DNA of 64,000 nucleotides, taken from contig OW121740.1 in NCBI GenBank assembly GCA_933228675.1, positions 3,782,001-3,846,000 of the forward strand, in the 5' to 3' direction. Positions 1 to 24,525 of the stretch are shown piece after piece. The position numbers and the translations under genes are program-made. Source of the stretch: Stomorhina lunata. Taxonomy: Eukaryota; Arthropoda; Insecta; Diptera; Rhiniidae. The stretch's first letter is position 1. Each line of letters opens with the position of its first letter. Under the pieces are notes generated by a model. It saw nothing but the letters and a program-made list of their open reading frames with translations. It was not told the origin of the DNA and searched no databases.

Positions 1-1087
1 AAATGTTGAATGTGCTTAACTCTTGTGTACTTCTACTATGAATATGTTTTGTTTTCCATTCGCTTGTATACGAATATTTTTTAATGTTGAATTAGTTCAT
101 TCTGGCTGTTTTAATAGTCAGTCCCGTCCTTAAGTATAATTTTCTGTTTGTTTTTCTTTCGAAAAAAACAAAAACTGCTGCACTATGGGGTGAAGAAGAA
201 TAGCTAAATCATCAAATTTACTTCGATGAAAAACGATAATCCTATGAAAATCTATATTATTTCAGTTTCCTTTGCATACTTTTAGGAGATTTGAAGTTAT
301 GTATGACATGTACTAAAAATTGTTGGACCTTGTTTTGGTCTTGCTTTTTAGCTATTCAACTTTGTACATAACATCCCTAATGGACTCTCTAACCCCATTA
401 GTTCACCTTATTAAGCTATCTTTTACCTAGTATAAGAGGAAGAAAGGACTTAACCAAAAAATTCTATAGGCTAAAAAGAAGAATTTAAAGAATATACTTG
501 AAGATACACGACAATTCGAATCTTTAAAATATAAATAATTTTGAATCTCCCAAAAGTATGCAACACGTTAATATAAAATTAAATTCCTTTTCATTTCGAT
601 TTGCATTGAATGCTGCAATTCAGTCGCTAGTGATTGGCTTATGATTTCTTTGAAATTTATTTAAAATTTTTCTTTAATTCCAAATAAGTCTTGTAGTTCT
701 AGCAAATTTGCCTAATTGAGTGTATTATATAGCCCTTTTTTTAATTCAAAATTCTTCCAAAACTAAAACTCAAATTCAAATAGCAAGAATTTGAATTGAC
801 ATTTCATTAAATAGGTATAACAAAAAATATTTTACATTGTGCATTTTTATCATTGCAGTTGGGCTTTTTTTAACGAAGAAGTTGAATGCGAACAATAGGT
901 ATATATTGAAACAAAAATAAAAAAAAAAGATGTAGAAAAAATCTTTTCAAAGTTGCAAAATATGTGTTTTTCTCTTTTTTCAGTTTAATAAAGTTATACA
1001 TTAGTTTGCCACCGAATTGACTGGAATATATTCGGCTTTAAACTTTAGAACGTATAATCATGCGTAAATACAAATGTGTATAAATTG
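1..1087. other. AT-rich spacer, no gene seen
   Basis: No open frame with a recognisable protein, no RNA gene and no clear repeat boundary is visible. The stretch is AT-rich with homopolymer runs and ends where a dispersed repeat begins at about 1088. Confidence 0.6.
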
Positions 1088-1964
1088 TTATACCCTACAC
1101 CACTATATATACATAGGTGGAAAATATGTTAAAAGTTTTTGCTGATGACCGACCTATCGAGATGTTGGGTCTGACACCCAATTTTAAATATACCGATGGA
1201 CTTAGAATCACTTTGTCAGTCGATTGTTTTGATTTTTTGTATAAACTGTAATAAATTTGGAAAATTTCGCGAAAATCGATCAACATTTGACCGTAGCTCC
1301 CATATAATACCCAATGACGGAAATGGCTTTAATACAAAATTGGTTCATTTTACTTCATCGTTAATAAAATTACCATCCGCTTATGAATTTTATTAAACAC
1401 CAAAGGTGGAAATATTGGCCTGAAACCCACATTTTAGTATACCGATCGACTCAAAGTAACTCCCTGAGTTGATTTATGGTTGTCCGTTCATGTCGTAACT
1501 TCAAAGATAATTTAATGAAATTTGGCACAGACTCATATTTTGCTCCAAAGATGATCCCTATACGTTTTGTCCAAAATCAGATTACTATTTCGTCCCTTTA
1601 CAACCACAAATTTAATTGTATTTTAATAATGTCAGCTTAAATATTGCTTATGGTAAGCGAAATCAGTGTACTCAATTTTGTGGGAATCAGTCCATATTTG
1701 ACCATACCACCCATACAAGACACATTTTTAAAAGTCTTTTAAATGCCAAGAAAAGCACAAAAAATCTTATAAATCTAAAGATAATGGGGTTTTATTACTA
1801 AAACTTTGCACAGATAAATATTTCGTAATATTAACCGAAATTTGGTAACAATCGATGCTAGCCGTCATATGAGGTCCTCAGCCGGAAATGACGTAAATCT
1901 ACTAAAGTTTTGAAATTAAAAAAAAAAAATAGCACATACGAGTTATGTATGTCTCTAAAGGGGA

Positions 1965-3722
1965 ATTGACCAATTTCTTTCTAAAAAAATTTTTGTCCGG
2001 TCAAATCTTTTTTATGTGGGCAAATCCTGCGTGACGCACGATACATTTCTACGGATTTTGTTGTACTTAAATGTATCCCATTGCCGTTCTACACTAGATA
2101 TCTTTGCACTGATTTCCGATAATATTAGCCCATCGATTATGCTATCGAATGGCATTTGTTAATTTACATACTTCTTTTGGAGGAAAAAGATATTCGCTTT
2201 TAAAGTGCTGTGACGGACGCTACAAAAAATGTAAGTGACTTTTTTTCAACACGTGTTTCTGTAATTTTCATCAAATCGATCATAGTAATAAAAAAATTGT
2301 AAATACATTGAAGATAGAGGAAATTAAGAGGATTACGAAAATATTTTAAAGTTTCCAGTTTCACAAAAAATCCATAAATGAACTGTTGCGGACACTACGT
2401 GACGGACGATAAAGTTTTTACTTGAATGTTTTTTATTAAAAAAAACTCATATTTCATATATTTTTTAAGGGTTCGTAAATCAGTGAAAATAATAGTGTTA
2501 TTTGCTCTCGAATTTCATCTCCTTCCTCTTCATGTTCGCGGTTAAAAATGTTTTAATTTTCGTCCTAAGAATGCTAGCATCAAAAATGTTTTTTTTTTTT
2601 TTCAAAAGCATCAAATTTGCCCTACTGTATATTTTATTTTAACCTTAAATTTAATTTGTGGATATAGACAGTGTTATTGCTTTATGAATAAGATAGACAT
2701 GTGTTCGTAAATTTTGTATTTAATAAATATCATTTTAGAAAAAATATATACTGTGACGGACGCTACAGTATTATTCTGTAAAATTCTATATTAACATCTA
2801 TATATTTTTAGCCTAATGTAAAGCATACTATAAGTTCTCTTTACGAACCAAGTCCAATTGGAGAAAAAAAAAAATGCACTAGTCAAATTAAAAAAACCTT
2901 TATTTCTGTGACGGACGCTACACACTGTAGCCCTTTTTTACTTGACTTTTTATAGGGTTTTTTACATCCATTTGTATAAAATTAAGCATACTTTGAGCCA
3001 TGATACAAGTACAAGGTAGTTCCAATAGTCTTACTAAATTTTTAATAAGGATTTTTGAAGTTTCATTTTTATATTTACATTTGAAAAAATATTGCCACTT
3101 TTAAAAAACACAGCTTTGAATATCGAACAGCATCAAATTTGCATATCATTATAAACACATTTTGACCTTGTAATTGTTATAATGGTTGTCTAGATCCAGG
3201 CTCTCTTAAATTCAATATTTAATATTTTTTTTTTTTTGATATTTATATTGAAGAAAAATAATTTCAATAAAAATATTAAATATTTACAAAATTGAAAACA
3301 AATCCAAACATATGTGGTAGCTTTATTTTTTCACAAATGTCATAATCCTTATATATGTCAGATAGTGATTTTTAAATTTAAAAGTGACAATGGAACTACC
3401 GTGTACATATATCTTGCTTTGAGCCCCTACTGAAAATTGGTAAATAAATGGATGTTTTTTAAAATACATATTATTTGAAAGAAAATTATAAAAATTCGAG
3501 ATAGGTGCAAATAAATATTCACGTTCACGAAGAGACCAATCAATCCATTATATATTCTGAAGGATCAATATATGGTAAATTTTTCCACAGACACAAATAT
3601 GTGATTTTGACAGTTTTAAAATTTTGTCTTTGGTTTAATGTTTTTCGGATTTGCCCATATATCTCTCTTTAAGAGATATGTCAAATTAGATATACAAAAA
3701 ATTGTGTCCGATCAAAAATGTT
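1965..3722. mobile_element. Nested element with inverted ends inside the copy-1 repeat
   Basis: The left boundary carries TTTTTGTCCGGTCAAAT followed by GGGCAAATCC (about 2017-2028). The right boundary is the inverted counterpart: GGATTTGCCC at about 3648, then AATTGTGTCCGATCAAA near 3701-3717. The ends are thus imperfect inverted repeats of roughly 60 bp around a 1.7-kb AT-rich core without an ORF. It looks like a non-autonomous DNA transposon. The ends resemble the small fold-back element at 41663-41759. Confidence 0.5.
2031..2922 (+). repeat. Five spaced copies of a GTGACGGACGCTACA motif
   Basis: The 15-mer GTGACGGACGCTACA or a close variant occurs at about 2031, 2210, 2399, 2753 and 2908, all on the + strand, inside the nested element. 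Its high GC content stands out from the surrounding DNA. Irregularly spaced internal copies would suit protein-binding sites of a transposon, but no function is shown. Confidence 0.6.
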
Positions 3723-3873
3723 GTTCGAAACAAATACTTAAGGAAAACTTGTTAAATTGTTGGTCCATACTTATGTATCCTTAGTAGTGAAAGGTATTAT
3801 ATAATCGGGCTTGACCGACTTTAGCTTTTCCTACTTATTTTATTTAAAACATCACAGGTTTAAGATACATACA

Positions 3874-4097
3874 TAACAAGGGGTACTTCTCTTAGACAAT
3901 GAGCTGCATCCGATTCTATTTTTAGACTCATTAAAAGGGACGTTTCAACTCGGGCTCCGAACGGCAAAATGCATTAGTAAGAGTAGTTTAATATAGCCTA
4001 ATACAAGATAACCAGTGGCTATCTGAGTTTTGAGGTCAACTTGGGACCTCTGGTATGCTAGGCGAATGACTAACCTGCTATACCACGGCGGTTCAGG
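3874..4097 (-). mobile_element. tRNA-derived SINE, decayed copy
   Basis: This matches the better preserved copy at 46414-46675 along its length: AAGGGGTACTTCTC, ATGAGCTGCATCCG, then GGCTCCGAACGGCAAA. It ends in a minus-strand tRNA-like block containing the complement of GGTATGCTAGGCGA and of a CTAACCTGC box. The B-box core is damaged here, so the copy is probably dead. Confidence 0.6.
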
Positions 4098-6916
4098 TTT
4101 AATATTATGTACTTAGAATGGTAGGTTTTTGCCATCTTCGATTTTTTTTTATAAATTTTTAAAAAATGTAAGTTTTTCATAAAAAAATGTTTTCTTTATT
4201 TTAAAGTGCAAATAACTCAAAATCCATTAAACATATAAAAATTGTCTTGAAGCGACTTAAAGGTCACTTTATTCGCTCTTATATTCTGTGACCTTGACAA
4301 AATTGAACAATCCGTCCTAAAGTTATAATAAACTTTTAAAAATGTCAAATTTAATTTTAATGACAATTGATGCATATTTGACCCTAGCTTCCATATCTTC
4401 CAACCTTTTGCCGAAAATAACATCGAATTCCTGTCAAATATTTTAGGAATTTTATGAATGATAAATTTGGATAAATTCAATATAACCTAATTTTTGGGAA
4501 AAATTTGGAAAATAAAATTTGAACTTTGACCTCCTTCCCTCTAAATGATTAAATATTTCTCCTTAGCAACTAGGATTTAAGGTCAAAATTAATCTAATAA
4601 TTATTCTGTTGCAGTCTAATATATTTTTTTTTAATTTTATACACTCATATTGTACCAAAACGTCATTAACTTCAACTCTGCAGCAGCGACAGGAACAGCA
4701 GCAACAAATCTTTGGAGGAATATATTTTTTTACACAAGAGAGGCGGCAAGTCGTACATTCATCAAGGCAGCCAGCAATCCATCTAACTAACCAACCATCC
4801 ATCCATTCATCCGTCTATTTATACATGTGTATATTTATGTACATATGTTTGTATTTATGTGTGTACGTGTGTCTGTCTGTATGTTTGACCGTCTATTCTC
4901 AAAGTATGGGTTGTATTCCGTATCGGGATGAATGCAATGTTTTATACTTTTTATTTGCTCGCTCTGTAGTACGTCTATCTGTCTGTCTGTCTGCCTGTCG
5001 ACTGACTGTAGATTTTTTGCAATGTTTGAGTATTGTAAATATGCAATGTGTACTACATACAATATGAATGATTTTTAAAGTAGTTGTTGCTTGAAACTTA
5101 TATCCATGATGATGATGATAATGATGATGAAAATTTGTATGTGTGAATCTGAAAAAATAAAATATTTTTAACCGCATAGTTACTCACAATCTTTTAGGTA
5201 TAAAACACACGTAATATTATTTTGATTATTTAAAAAAAGCTTTGGAGGAGAGAATTGCGTTTGCCAACTCTGGAGTTATTACTATAAATCCCCTACCTCA
5301 AACATTCTCGATTCTGTATTTACAATAAAACTTTTTTATTTCTTTTTTTTATTAGGAAGAATGAGAAATGTATTTAAAAAATAATATTCATGATGATGAT
5401 GTTGATTTAGTTAAAAAAAACTACCCCTTTTTAGAGTAAACAAGCGACAGGAGGAAAAAAATCCTCATAATAGGAATTAAATTGAATCAAATTGTTTTTG
5501 CTTAAAGTTATCTAAAAAAGGATACTAAAAATTATTTGGACCAGGCGTTACCCGTGTTTTTTGCAATGATTCATAATTCTCTGATTTCACTATCCACTCA
5601 TCTAATAAAATTAAATTTTTTAAAGCTGAAAGATTAGCTTGCTTAGCTATACATTTTTGTGTATGAGGAAATTTCCGAAAGCTTTTTAGGACGATCTTCC
5701 TAATTTGAAAAAAAAAATTCGGAACTCCAGTTTTGTCATGGCTTTATGTGGAGTGTGAGAAAGTTTTAACTATATAGTCCGTTTTTTTTTTGTTCCGAGT
5801 ATTACATTTTATTTCATACATTTCCTCTTACTCACTAACGAAGATTTTATAAATTCAACACACAACTTCATCTTTCAATCTCAACATAAATGATTCACAC
5901 TACACCACCATCTTCATCTCTAGGCTCCCACATTTTCAAAATCTTCATGTCATACTCAATGCAAACAAATTGTTTTTTTTTTGTTTCGTTTTGAGGACAC
6001 GTATACACTAGTTTAATCCCTGGGAGTATGAGTGTTTAGTAGTTACACGAGGGAATATACAAATATAAGTCGGAATGTTGTATGTTGTGCAAAAATGTAT
6101 CTAGATGAGTAGAGGGTATGATGCACGATGCAACCAGCCGAATGACTAAGCAACATTGGCAACAGAGTTTTGTTTCTGCTTTTGGTGTTGTTGTTGTTAC
6201 TTACACTTTACCCCACCTGTGTTTTTGCTGTCAACAAAAATGACGTTGTTGGCACTACCGCTTTTTACATAAATACATATGCACATATTTACATCTGTGT
6301 ATGTATGTATGTATGAATTTGAATATGTTGCTTATATTTGTTTATAAAAAATGAAAAAGATGCTTTTACGGTTGAAAAAAGAACAACAACAATGCCACCG
6401 TACTACGCAGACTTTTTGTTTACAATTGTGTTGCAGCATCTTATGCCCAGCCCCTCATTTTGTTAACTTTGTGCAGCATTTTTCAATGGAGATGTATTCT
6501 ACGTATGTTCATACACATCTTTAATACTTTATTTTATTTATATTCAAAAAATTTCATATAATTTTTTAAATAGACTAAATTTCTTATCTTTAAACTAAAC
6601 TAACAAATGCTGAAATTTTTAAGAAATAAATTACTCGAGGATATGCTAAATGATAAAGTTTTTTTCGTACAATATTCAGAATTTGTATCAGCATCTAAAT
6701 TCTTCTGAAGGTATTCTATAGTAAGTGTTATGACCAAACTGCGATCATTGATAGTTCTGATACATCTAATACATGACAATAAGTACAAATTAAATTCGTA
6801 CATGGAATAAAATGAAAAAGCTACTACTACTAACTACTCTTAAAGAAAGTGTAGGTAATGTGGTATACCTAGATATTTGCTTTTAAATTGACAAAATTTT
6901 AGTTTTTGTTCGATTA
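4098..6916. other. AT-rich spacer with microsatellites
   Basis: No gene is supported. A fragment resembling the dispersed repeat of 1.1-3.8 kb (GCATATTTGACCCTAGC) lies near 4370-4400. Simple-sequence tracts (CAG/CAA, CCAT, GT, CTGT, GATGAT) occupy 4680-5130. The short open frames over them are translations of simple repeats. Confidence 0.55.
4790..5130. repeat. Microsatellite cluster
   Basis: It comprises CCAT/ATCC repeats at about 4790-4812, TGTG/TATG-type repeats at 4822-4885, a CTGT tract at 4978-5000 and a GATGAT tract at 5106-5130. They are adjacent but different simple repeats. Confidence 0.7.
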
Positions 6917-6967
6917 AAATATTATTTAAATCTCCACATGATTCATGTGGAGATTTAAATAATATTT
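6917..6967. repeat. Perfect palindrome, 25-bp arms, 1-nt centre
   Basis: Bases 6917-6941 are exactly the reverse complement of 6943-6967, with a single T at the centre. The inner arm carries CTCCACATGA. No flanking duplication or element could be assigned. Confidence 0.9.
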
Positions 6968-7872
6968 CAGAGGTATTTGTAAAAATATTTTAGATCCCGT
7001 TAAAAATGATTTTAAAAAATGTGTATGTAATGTGGTACACCACATGTTGGCAATGTGTAACTGTAACTAACGCGCCTTCTTCGCTCATGATGGATATAAC
7101 GGTGGCCATGGAGTCTCGCTCTGTTGATGTCATCGTGTCAATTAGCTTTTTCTCTTTTTGTGCTTGCTTTGAAACTACACTTATAAAAGTTATGAAAGCA
7201 CATGACAATTCTTCAACTATGTACTACTTACGAGTACATAAATTAAGTCTCTAATTGTTCTCGTTCATCAGATATACCATGTAGTATATAATACGGACCT
7301 AGTTGATTCCCTATTTACATTCTTCATAGAGCAGGTTTTAAAAGAAAGCATTGCCATTTCACTTTGGCCATAATGTTTTAGCTACATTCTAAATTCTGTC
7401 ATATAAATTCATTTAGGAACTTAAGGCATAATAAACTCACAAAGAAATTCTTTCCTTCAAATGTTGCATGTATATGGTTCTTTGCAGGCAATGTTCTTGA
7501 ATACCTTTACCTTGTTTTTCAATTCCTTTTTTACAAGAGCTCAATACCTTTCCACAGGCCGTAGTTCTAGGCAGTTGGATTAATTTGCCTGGCGTCTTAT
7601 AGAAATTGCATTATTATTTGAATACTCCTCAAGTTCCTTTTTTCTTGGCGGCCATCGGGCCATAAATATGTAGGTACTTTGTACTAACTATTAAAAAAAT
7701 CATGATTTTAAAACAATATTATTGGACATACATACATCGCCTCCTGAAATGCAAAAAGGTGTCTTCATCTTCTTCCATTATTCTTGACTCCCAGTGGAGC
7801 ATAGGGCCTCATAAAAAAAAGGGCTTAACTAACACGAAAATTTAAATTGATTTTTTGATTGACTAATGTGTA

Positions 7873-9100
7873 GTGAAAAAAATTGCGACCAATTTGGCAA
7901 CGCTGCTATTCTGAAAGTACTAAAGTTATATCTGATTTACCATTATGTCTGAATTCCTTATACTTTGTTATGTTCTCATGCAAATTTTATGAAAATGTGC
8001 CAATTACTTTTTTCAAAATGTCGTCAAAAAAAGAACAACGTCGAAAAAATATTTGTATTTTTTTTAAAATTGTCCTCATTGGAAGAAGTCAGAGATTGTT
8101 TCTCACTTCGTAGAGCAGGGTGAAAATAGAACTTTCGTATATAGGCTACTTAGGAGGTATGCTGTCAGAAAAACCACAGAAAGGATATGTGGTTTTAGAA
8201 GAAAATGCAGTTTGTTCGACTGTGCGGTAAGATCTAGATTGAAAAAAAATCACAGAAGGAAGAGTAGAAAATTCGTACAGGGAACTTGGGCAAAAGTTTC
8301 GCTACGATAAAAATACCATCAAAAAGTACCTTTATAATGTGGGAACCCATAAGATTATCCAAATAAGTAAGCCAGCTATTTCTGATGCCCAAGAGCGGAA
8401 AAAAAATCAGGTTAAAAAACTTAGAAAAAAAATGTAAAAAAAAACTTCCATCATGGATGACGAAAGCTATCTCAAGTTGGACGGAAATAAGTGGCAGGGA
8501 ACTCATTATTTCGTAGGAAGTAGGTCTGTAGATAATAAAGTAAAATATATTGAACATACTAAGTTCCCAAAAATTGTTTTAATATGGCTGGCATTAAGTT
8601 CAAAGGAATGTCAGTTCAAGTTTTTTTCGAGTCAGGTTTAGCCTTAAACTCTGAACGCCAAAAGTTGCGGAATTTATAAGAGAACACTGCAGGGGAATAA
8701 ATGCTATATTTTGGACGGATCTAGTATTAAGCCGTTATGCTCAGAAAACGCTAGATATACCATATGTATATAAGGAGAGATATCATTCAAACGTCCCGCA
8801 ATTACACCCAATTGAAGAATTCTAGGCCAATTTAAAAAGATGAGTGTACGCTTATTCTTTTAGACCAAAAAACACCAAGCACTTGATCCAAAAAATCAAA
8901 AAAGAGTTTCAAAAAATACCAACATCCGCATTTTCGAAAGCTATAGAAAAAGTTGCCCAAAACAAGTCGGCCCGGATGGGGCCAATTTTTTTTCTGCATT
9001 AAAGTTACAAAATATTGTATAATTTAAAAAAAGATACCAAAATTTAATGTATTGCTTAAAAATCTACAACGAATTGAATTTTGTCGCAATTTTTTTCAAC
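7873..9100 (+). mobile_element. Tc1/mariner element with degenerate transposase
   Basis: The two ends are inverted repeats: GTGAAAAAAATTGCGAC at 7873-7889 against GTCGCAATTTTTTTCAAC at 9083-9100. A TA sits before the left end and near the right end, as expected for TA target duplications. The 1.23-kb length is normal for the superfamily. Inside are fragments of one transposase: MSSKKEQRRKN (about 8020), MDDESYLKLDG (8453), an FWTDLVLSRYAQKTLD block (about 8713-8760) and a QLHPIEEF..NLKR block (about 8800-8840). The last contains the terminal acidic residue of the DDE/D triad. Frameshifts and in-frame stops separate the blocks, so the copy cannot encode an active enzyme. It resembles the rosa/DD41D branch, but the subfamily is a guess. 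Confidence 0.8.
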
Positions 9101-11002
9101 ATATGGAGAAGCAAACCAAAATACATCTATCTACAAAATTTTAGATGCATACGATCAAAAACAGCGATTTTATTCACTAAAAACAAAAGGGCTTAAAGCA
9201 GGGGTGCCCAAAAGTTCCTTATGGAAGAGCAAACATTAATACATTCAAAGAAAAACAAATTTTTTTGCAATATTTTTTGTTGTAAAACTAAAACATACGA
9301 AAGAAAAACCGAATTCATATGCAAACAAAACGAAAAACTATTGCGGGGTTATTTCTAAAGTAAGTCTTTAAAAACCGCTGTGTGACCTGTAAAACTTATC
9401 TTTTTACATTTAATTAGGCTTAAAAAATAAACTGATACCATTTTAAGAATCATCTCTATATTTTTGACAAAGAACTTTATATATTTTGAAACTACACGAT
9501 TTTTATCATTTTAGTTTTTAGAATTTTATTCGCCTATGCTTGGTTGCATCAATTTCAAAATTTGGATTTAATATATCTTGTATTTTAAAAGTTATAATGT
9601 TTTTTGCTAAAACTAAAAGTGCAGGTACGCCCTTTTGAATTTCAGGTGACGTGATAAAAAAAAAACATATTATTTGTTGCAGGATATTTTTTTTTGAAAT
9701 AGTAAATGTATTATTTAGAGCTTTTCATAAGAAGCGTATCGCAAATTAACATAATTGCGCAAATAGGAAATTAAAGCGTTTACATTAAAACCCTTAATAT
9801 ATTGTTTCTGATATAGGAATCATACAGTTAAGATTTTTATGAAACAAAAGCAAACGAAGTTGTTCCTTTTCACAGCTCAAACACAAGCGCAAAAGTATTG
9901 AATGTTTTATGGCCCACCACTGGTTTAAATTATCATGCAAATGCATTTCACAAGAACATATTGTACAATTACTTATTGTTGCTAATATTGTCTCATTTAA
10001 TGACATCGTCTCTAGTTTTTATATTTCTATTTACAATTTCCTAAACACCATCAACCAAACGAAACAGTCAGTCGTCAGTCATACAGAAATAATAAACAAC
10101 ATGGTCAATGTAAAGGTCAGGAACCTTTGTTACTTACTCGTACATATATACAGTTGTAAAAGCAAGTACAAAAAAAAAAAAAAAAAACAACAAAGTTTTC
10201 TTAAGGAACCAACTGTTTTTGAGAGCAAAAGAAAAATAATACATGAATAGATCTTAGTTCACTTTTAACTCATGCTTTTATATTGTTTTAGTATTACTTC
10301 AAAAAGCCTCTCTCTAGTTGCTCTTCGTTTTTGTGAAGCAGTTCAGGTTTCAATAAATTTACGTTAAAAATAATTATTTTGCATAGCATAGTATGTAGTG
10401 GGTAGAGTTATGGAGTAGTATTCTTCAGAAACGAGCAAAGTGCGGGGGAGTGTAGAATTTTAAAAGAGTGATTGCAGTATAAAAGTAACTTTAGGGAAAG
10501 AAGAATCACCTTTATATAGAGATGTATTGTGAAATTGTAGCAACGGTATTTAAAATCTAAGTATGTTTATTAAAAATCAAGTTCACTTTTTAAATTTTTT
10601 ATATTAATTCTTTCATAAGGAAAATCTTTATTGAATCAAAACTTTTTGTTGTTCACTTTTAGGTTAATATCCTGACAAAGTAACCAAGTACTTTCCTCCA
10701 AATGTTGCTGTAAATTGTTTTGCCCTTAAACGACTTTATTAGGCTCAACCATGTTTATTGCAACATTTTGTATGTTGCAATATGACAAGCAACAAATGCT
10801 GCTTAAAATGCATCATTTCTCATAACACATTATATTGACACCGAACCCAAACGATATCAGTATTATAATTTAACTAAATTCATTCTGGAGCAGCTGTCGT
10901 TAATAACAACAATAACAAGAAAGAGCCAAATAAAGAAAAACAAAATATTGGGGAAACAGCACAAAAGCTTTGCTGCTGAAGGCTGCTTTAGCGCCCAACA
11001 AA
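9101..11002. other. Spacer and likely 5' leader/promoter region of cic
   Basis: No protein gene is visible. The segment just before the cic start (about 10860-11002) is rich in CAA/AAC, typical of fly 5' leaders, and has a stop in frame with the cic ATG at 10931. An upstream stretch at 10050-10120 also looks leader-like (CAGTCAGTCGTCAGTC), but no splice to cic could be proven. A poly(A) tract lies at about 10170-10186. Confidence 0.4.
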
Positions 11003-23653
<12,651 letters not shown>

Positions 23654-24525
23654 CTTTAAGGGTAACATAATTAAGTAGTTATAAAATATAATGGTCTCCG
23701 TAAAATGAAACAAAAAATTAAAGAAAGAAAACTTAAAAAAACAATGTATTAGAAAACCGTTAAAAAATTCACAATTTTGACAAAATATCGCACAGATACA
23801 CAACTCTAGCTACGATATAAAAAAATATATAAATATTAAAAAAATAATGCATAAAATGTATACAAAAATTCACAAGATTACGAATCTTTTTCACATCTAA
23901 CATACATTAAAAAAAAAAAAAAAAAAACAAACAAAAAAAAACATAAATAATAAAACATTTATAATGTTATAAAATAGTCTATACAAACAAATATTACAAC
24001 AACAAAAAAGAAGCAAAATAATAGATTTTAATTATGAGAAAAACATAGGTGTTAAAGCTTGTACGATGTTCATTTGTATCTGTTGGCAAAACTTTCTTGA
24101 ATTTAAGATAACCTTAACTTAAAGAAACAAAATTACAAAATGTAATAAGTTAAAAATAAAAAAATACAACATCTTATAAGCTTAAAAACGCTTAAATATT
24201 GAAAATAAACAAAATTATAAAAATATATATTTATATATAAAAAAATATACAAAATTACACAACCTATCCACTCCTGAACCAGATCCTCCTCCGCCCTAAA
24301 AAACAAAATATTAAAACATTTTTCAGTTCAGTTAAATTAAGCATAAAGAGAGCCATCATTTATATCTTTTAAACAAAATTGTAATACATACGAGTCATTT
24401 TAGCGGATAAATTAAGCGAAAATAATTATAATTATAATATTGTATTTATGTAATCTGAAATTATGTAAATTCTTGCATCTCAAAAGGGAAATTATTTTAA
24501 TTTCGGCCTGCTTTTTATATACATA
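23654..24525 (+). other. 3'UTR-like AT-rich DNA after cic
   Basis: The segment is A-rich with poly(A) tracts (about 23910-23942) and several AATAAA hexamers, for example near 23948. It fits a cic 3'UTR and polyadenylation region; the true cleavage site is not determinable. Confidence 0.5.

Larger units (their letters stand above)
1088..3835 (+). mobile_element. Dispersed non-autonomous repeat (copy 1), split by a nested insertion
   Basis: The left end, a hairpin-like TATACCCT..CACC..AGGTGG block, starts at 1088. The right end, CGGGCTTGACCGACT, lies at about 3806-3823. The same ends and interior phrases (AAATTTGGCACAGA, a CCATATTTGACC-like box) recur at 38967-39730 and 44160-44530, so this is a repeat family. 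Against the 44-kb copy, the left part runs to about 1925 and the right part resumes at about 3735; the DNA between is foreign to the family. No transposase frame is present. The family is not identified. A hairpin close to the 3' end would suit a Helitron/DINE-like element, but that is inference. Confidence 0.6.

Noticed and set aside
4563..5177. Frames of 80-150 codons over the microsatellites
   Set aside because: They consist of Cys/Val/Ser or Thr/Asp runs produced by CTGT, GATG and CCAT repeats on both strands.
10970..11002. Upstream TTG extension of the cic frame
   Set aside because: It needs a non-ATG start; the first ATG after the in-frame stop is at 11003 and gives correct phase for all later exons.
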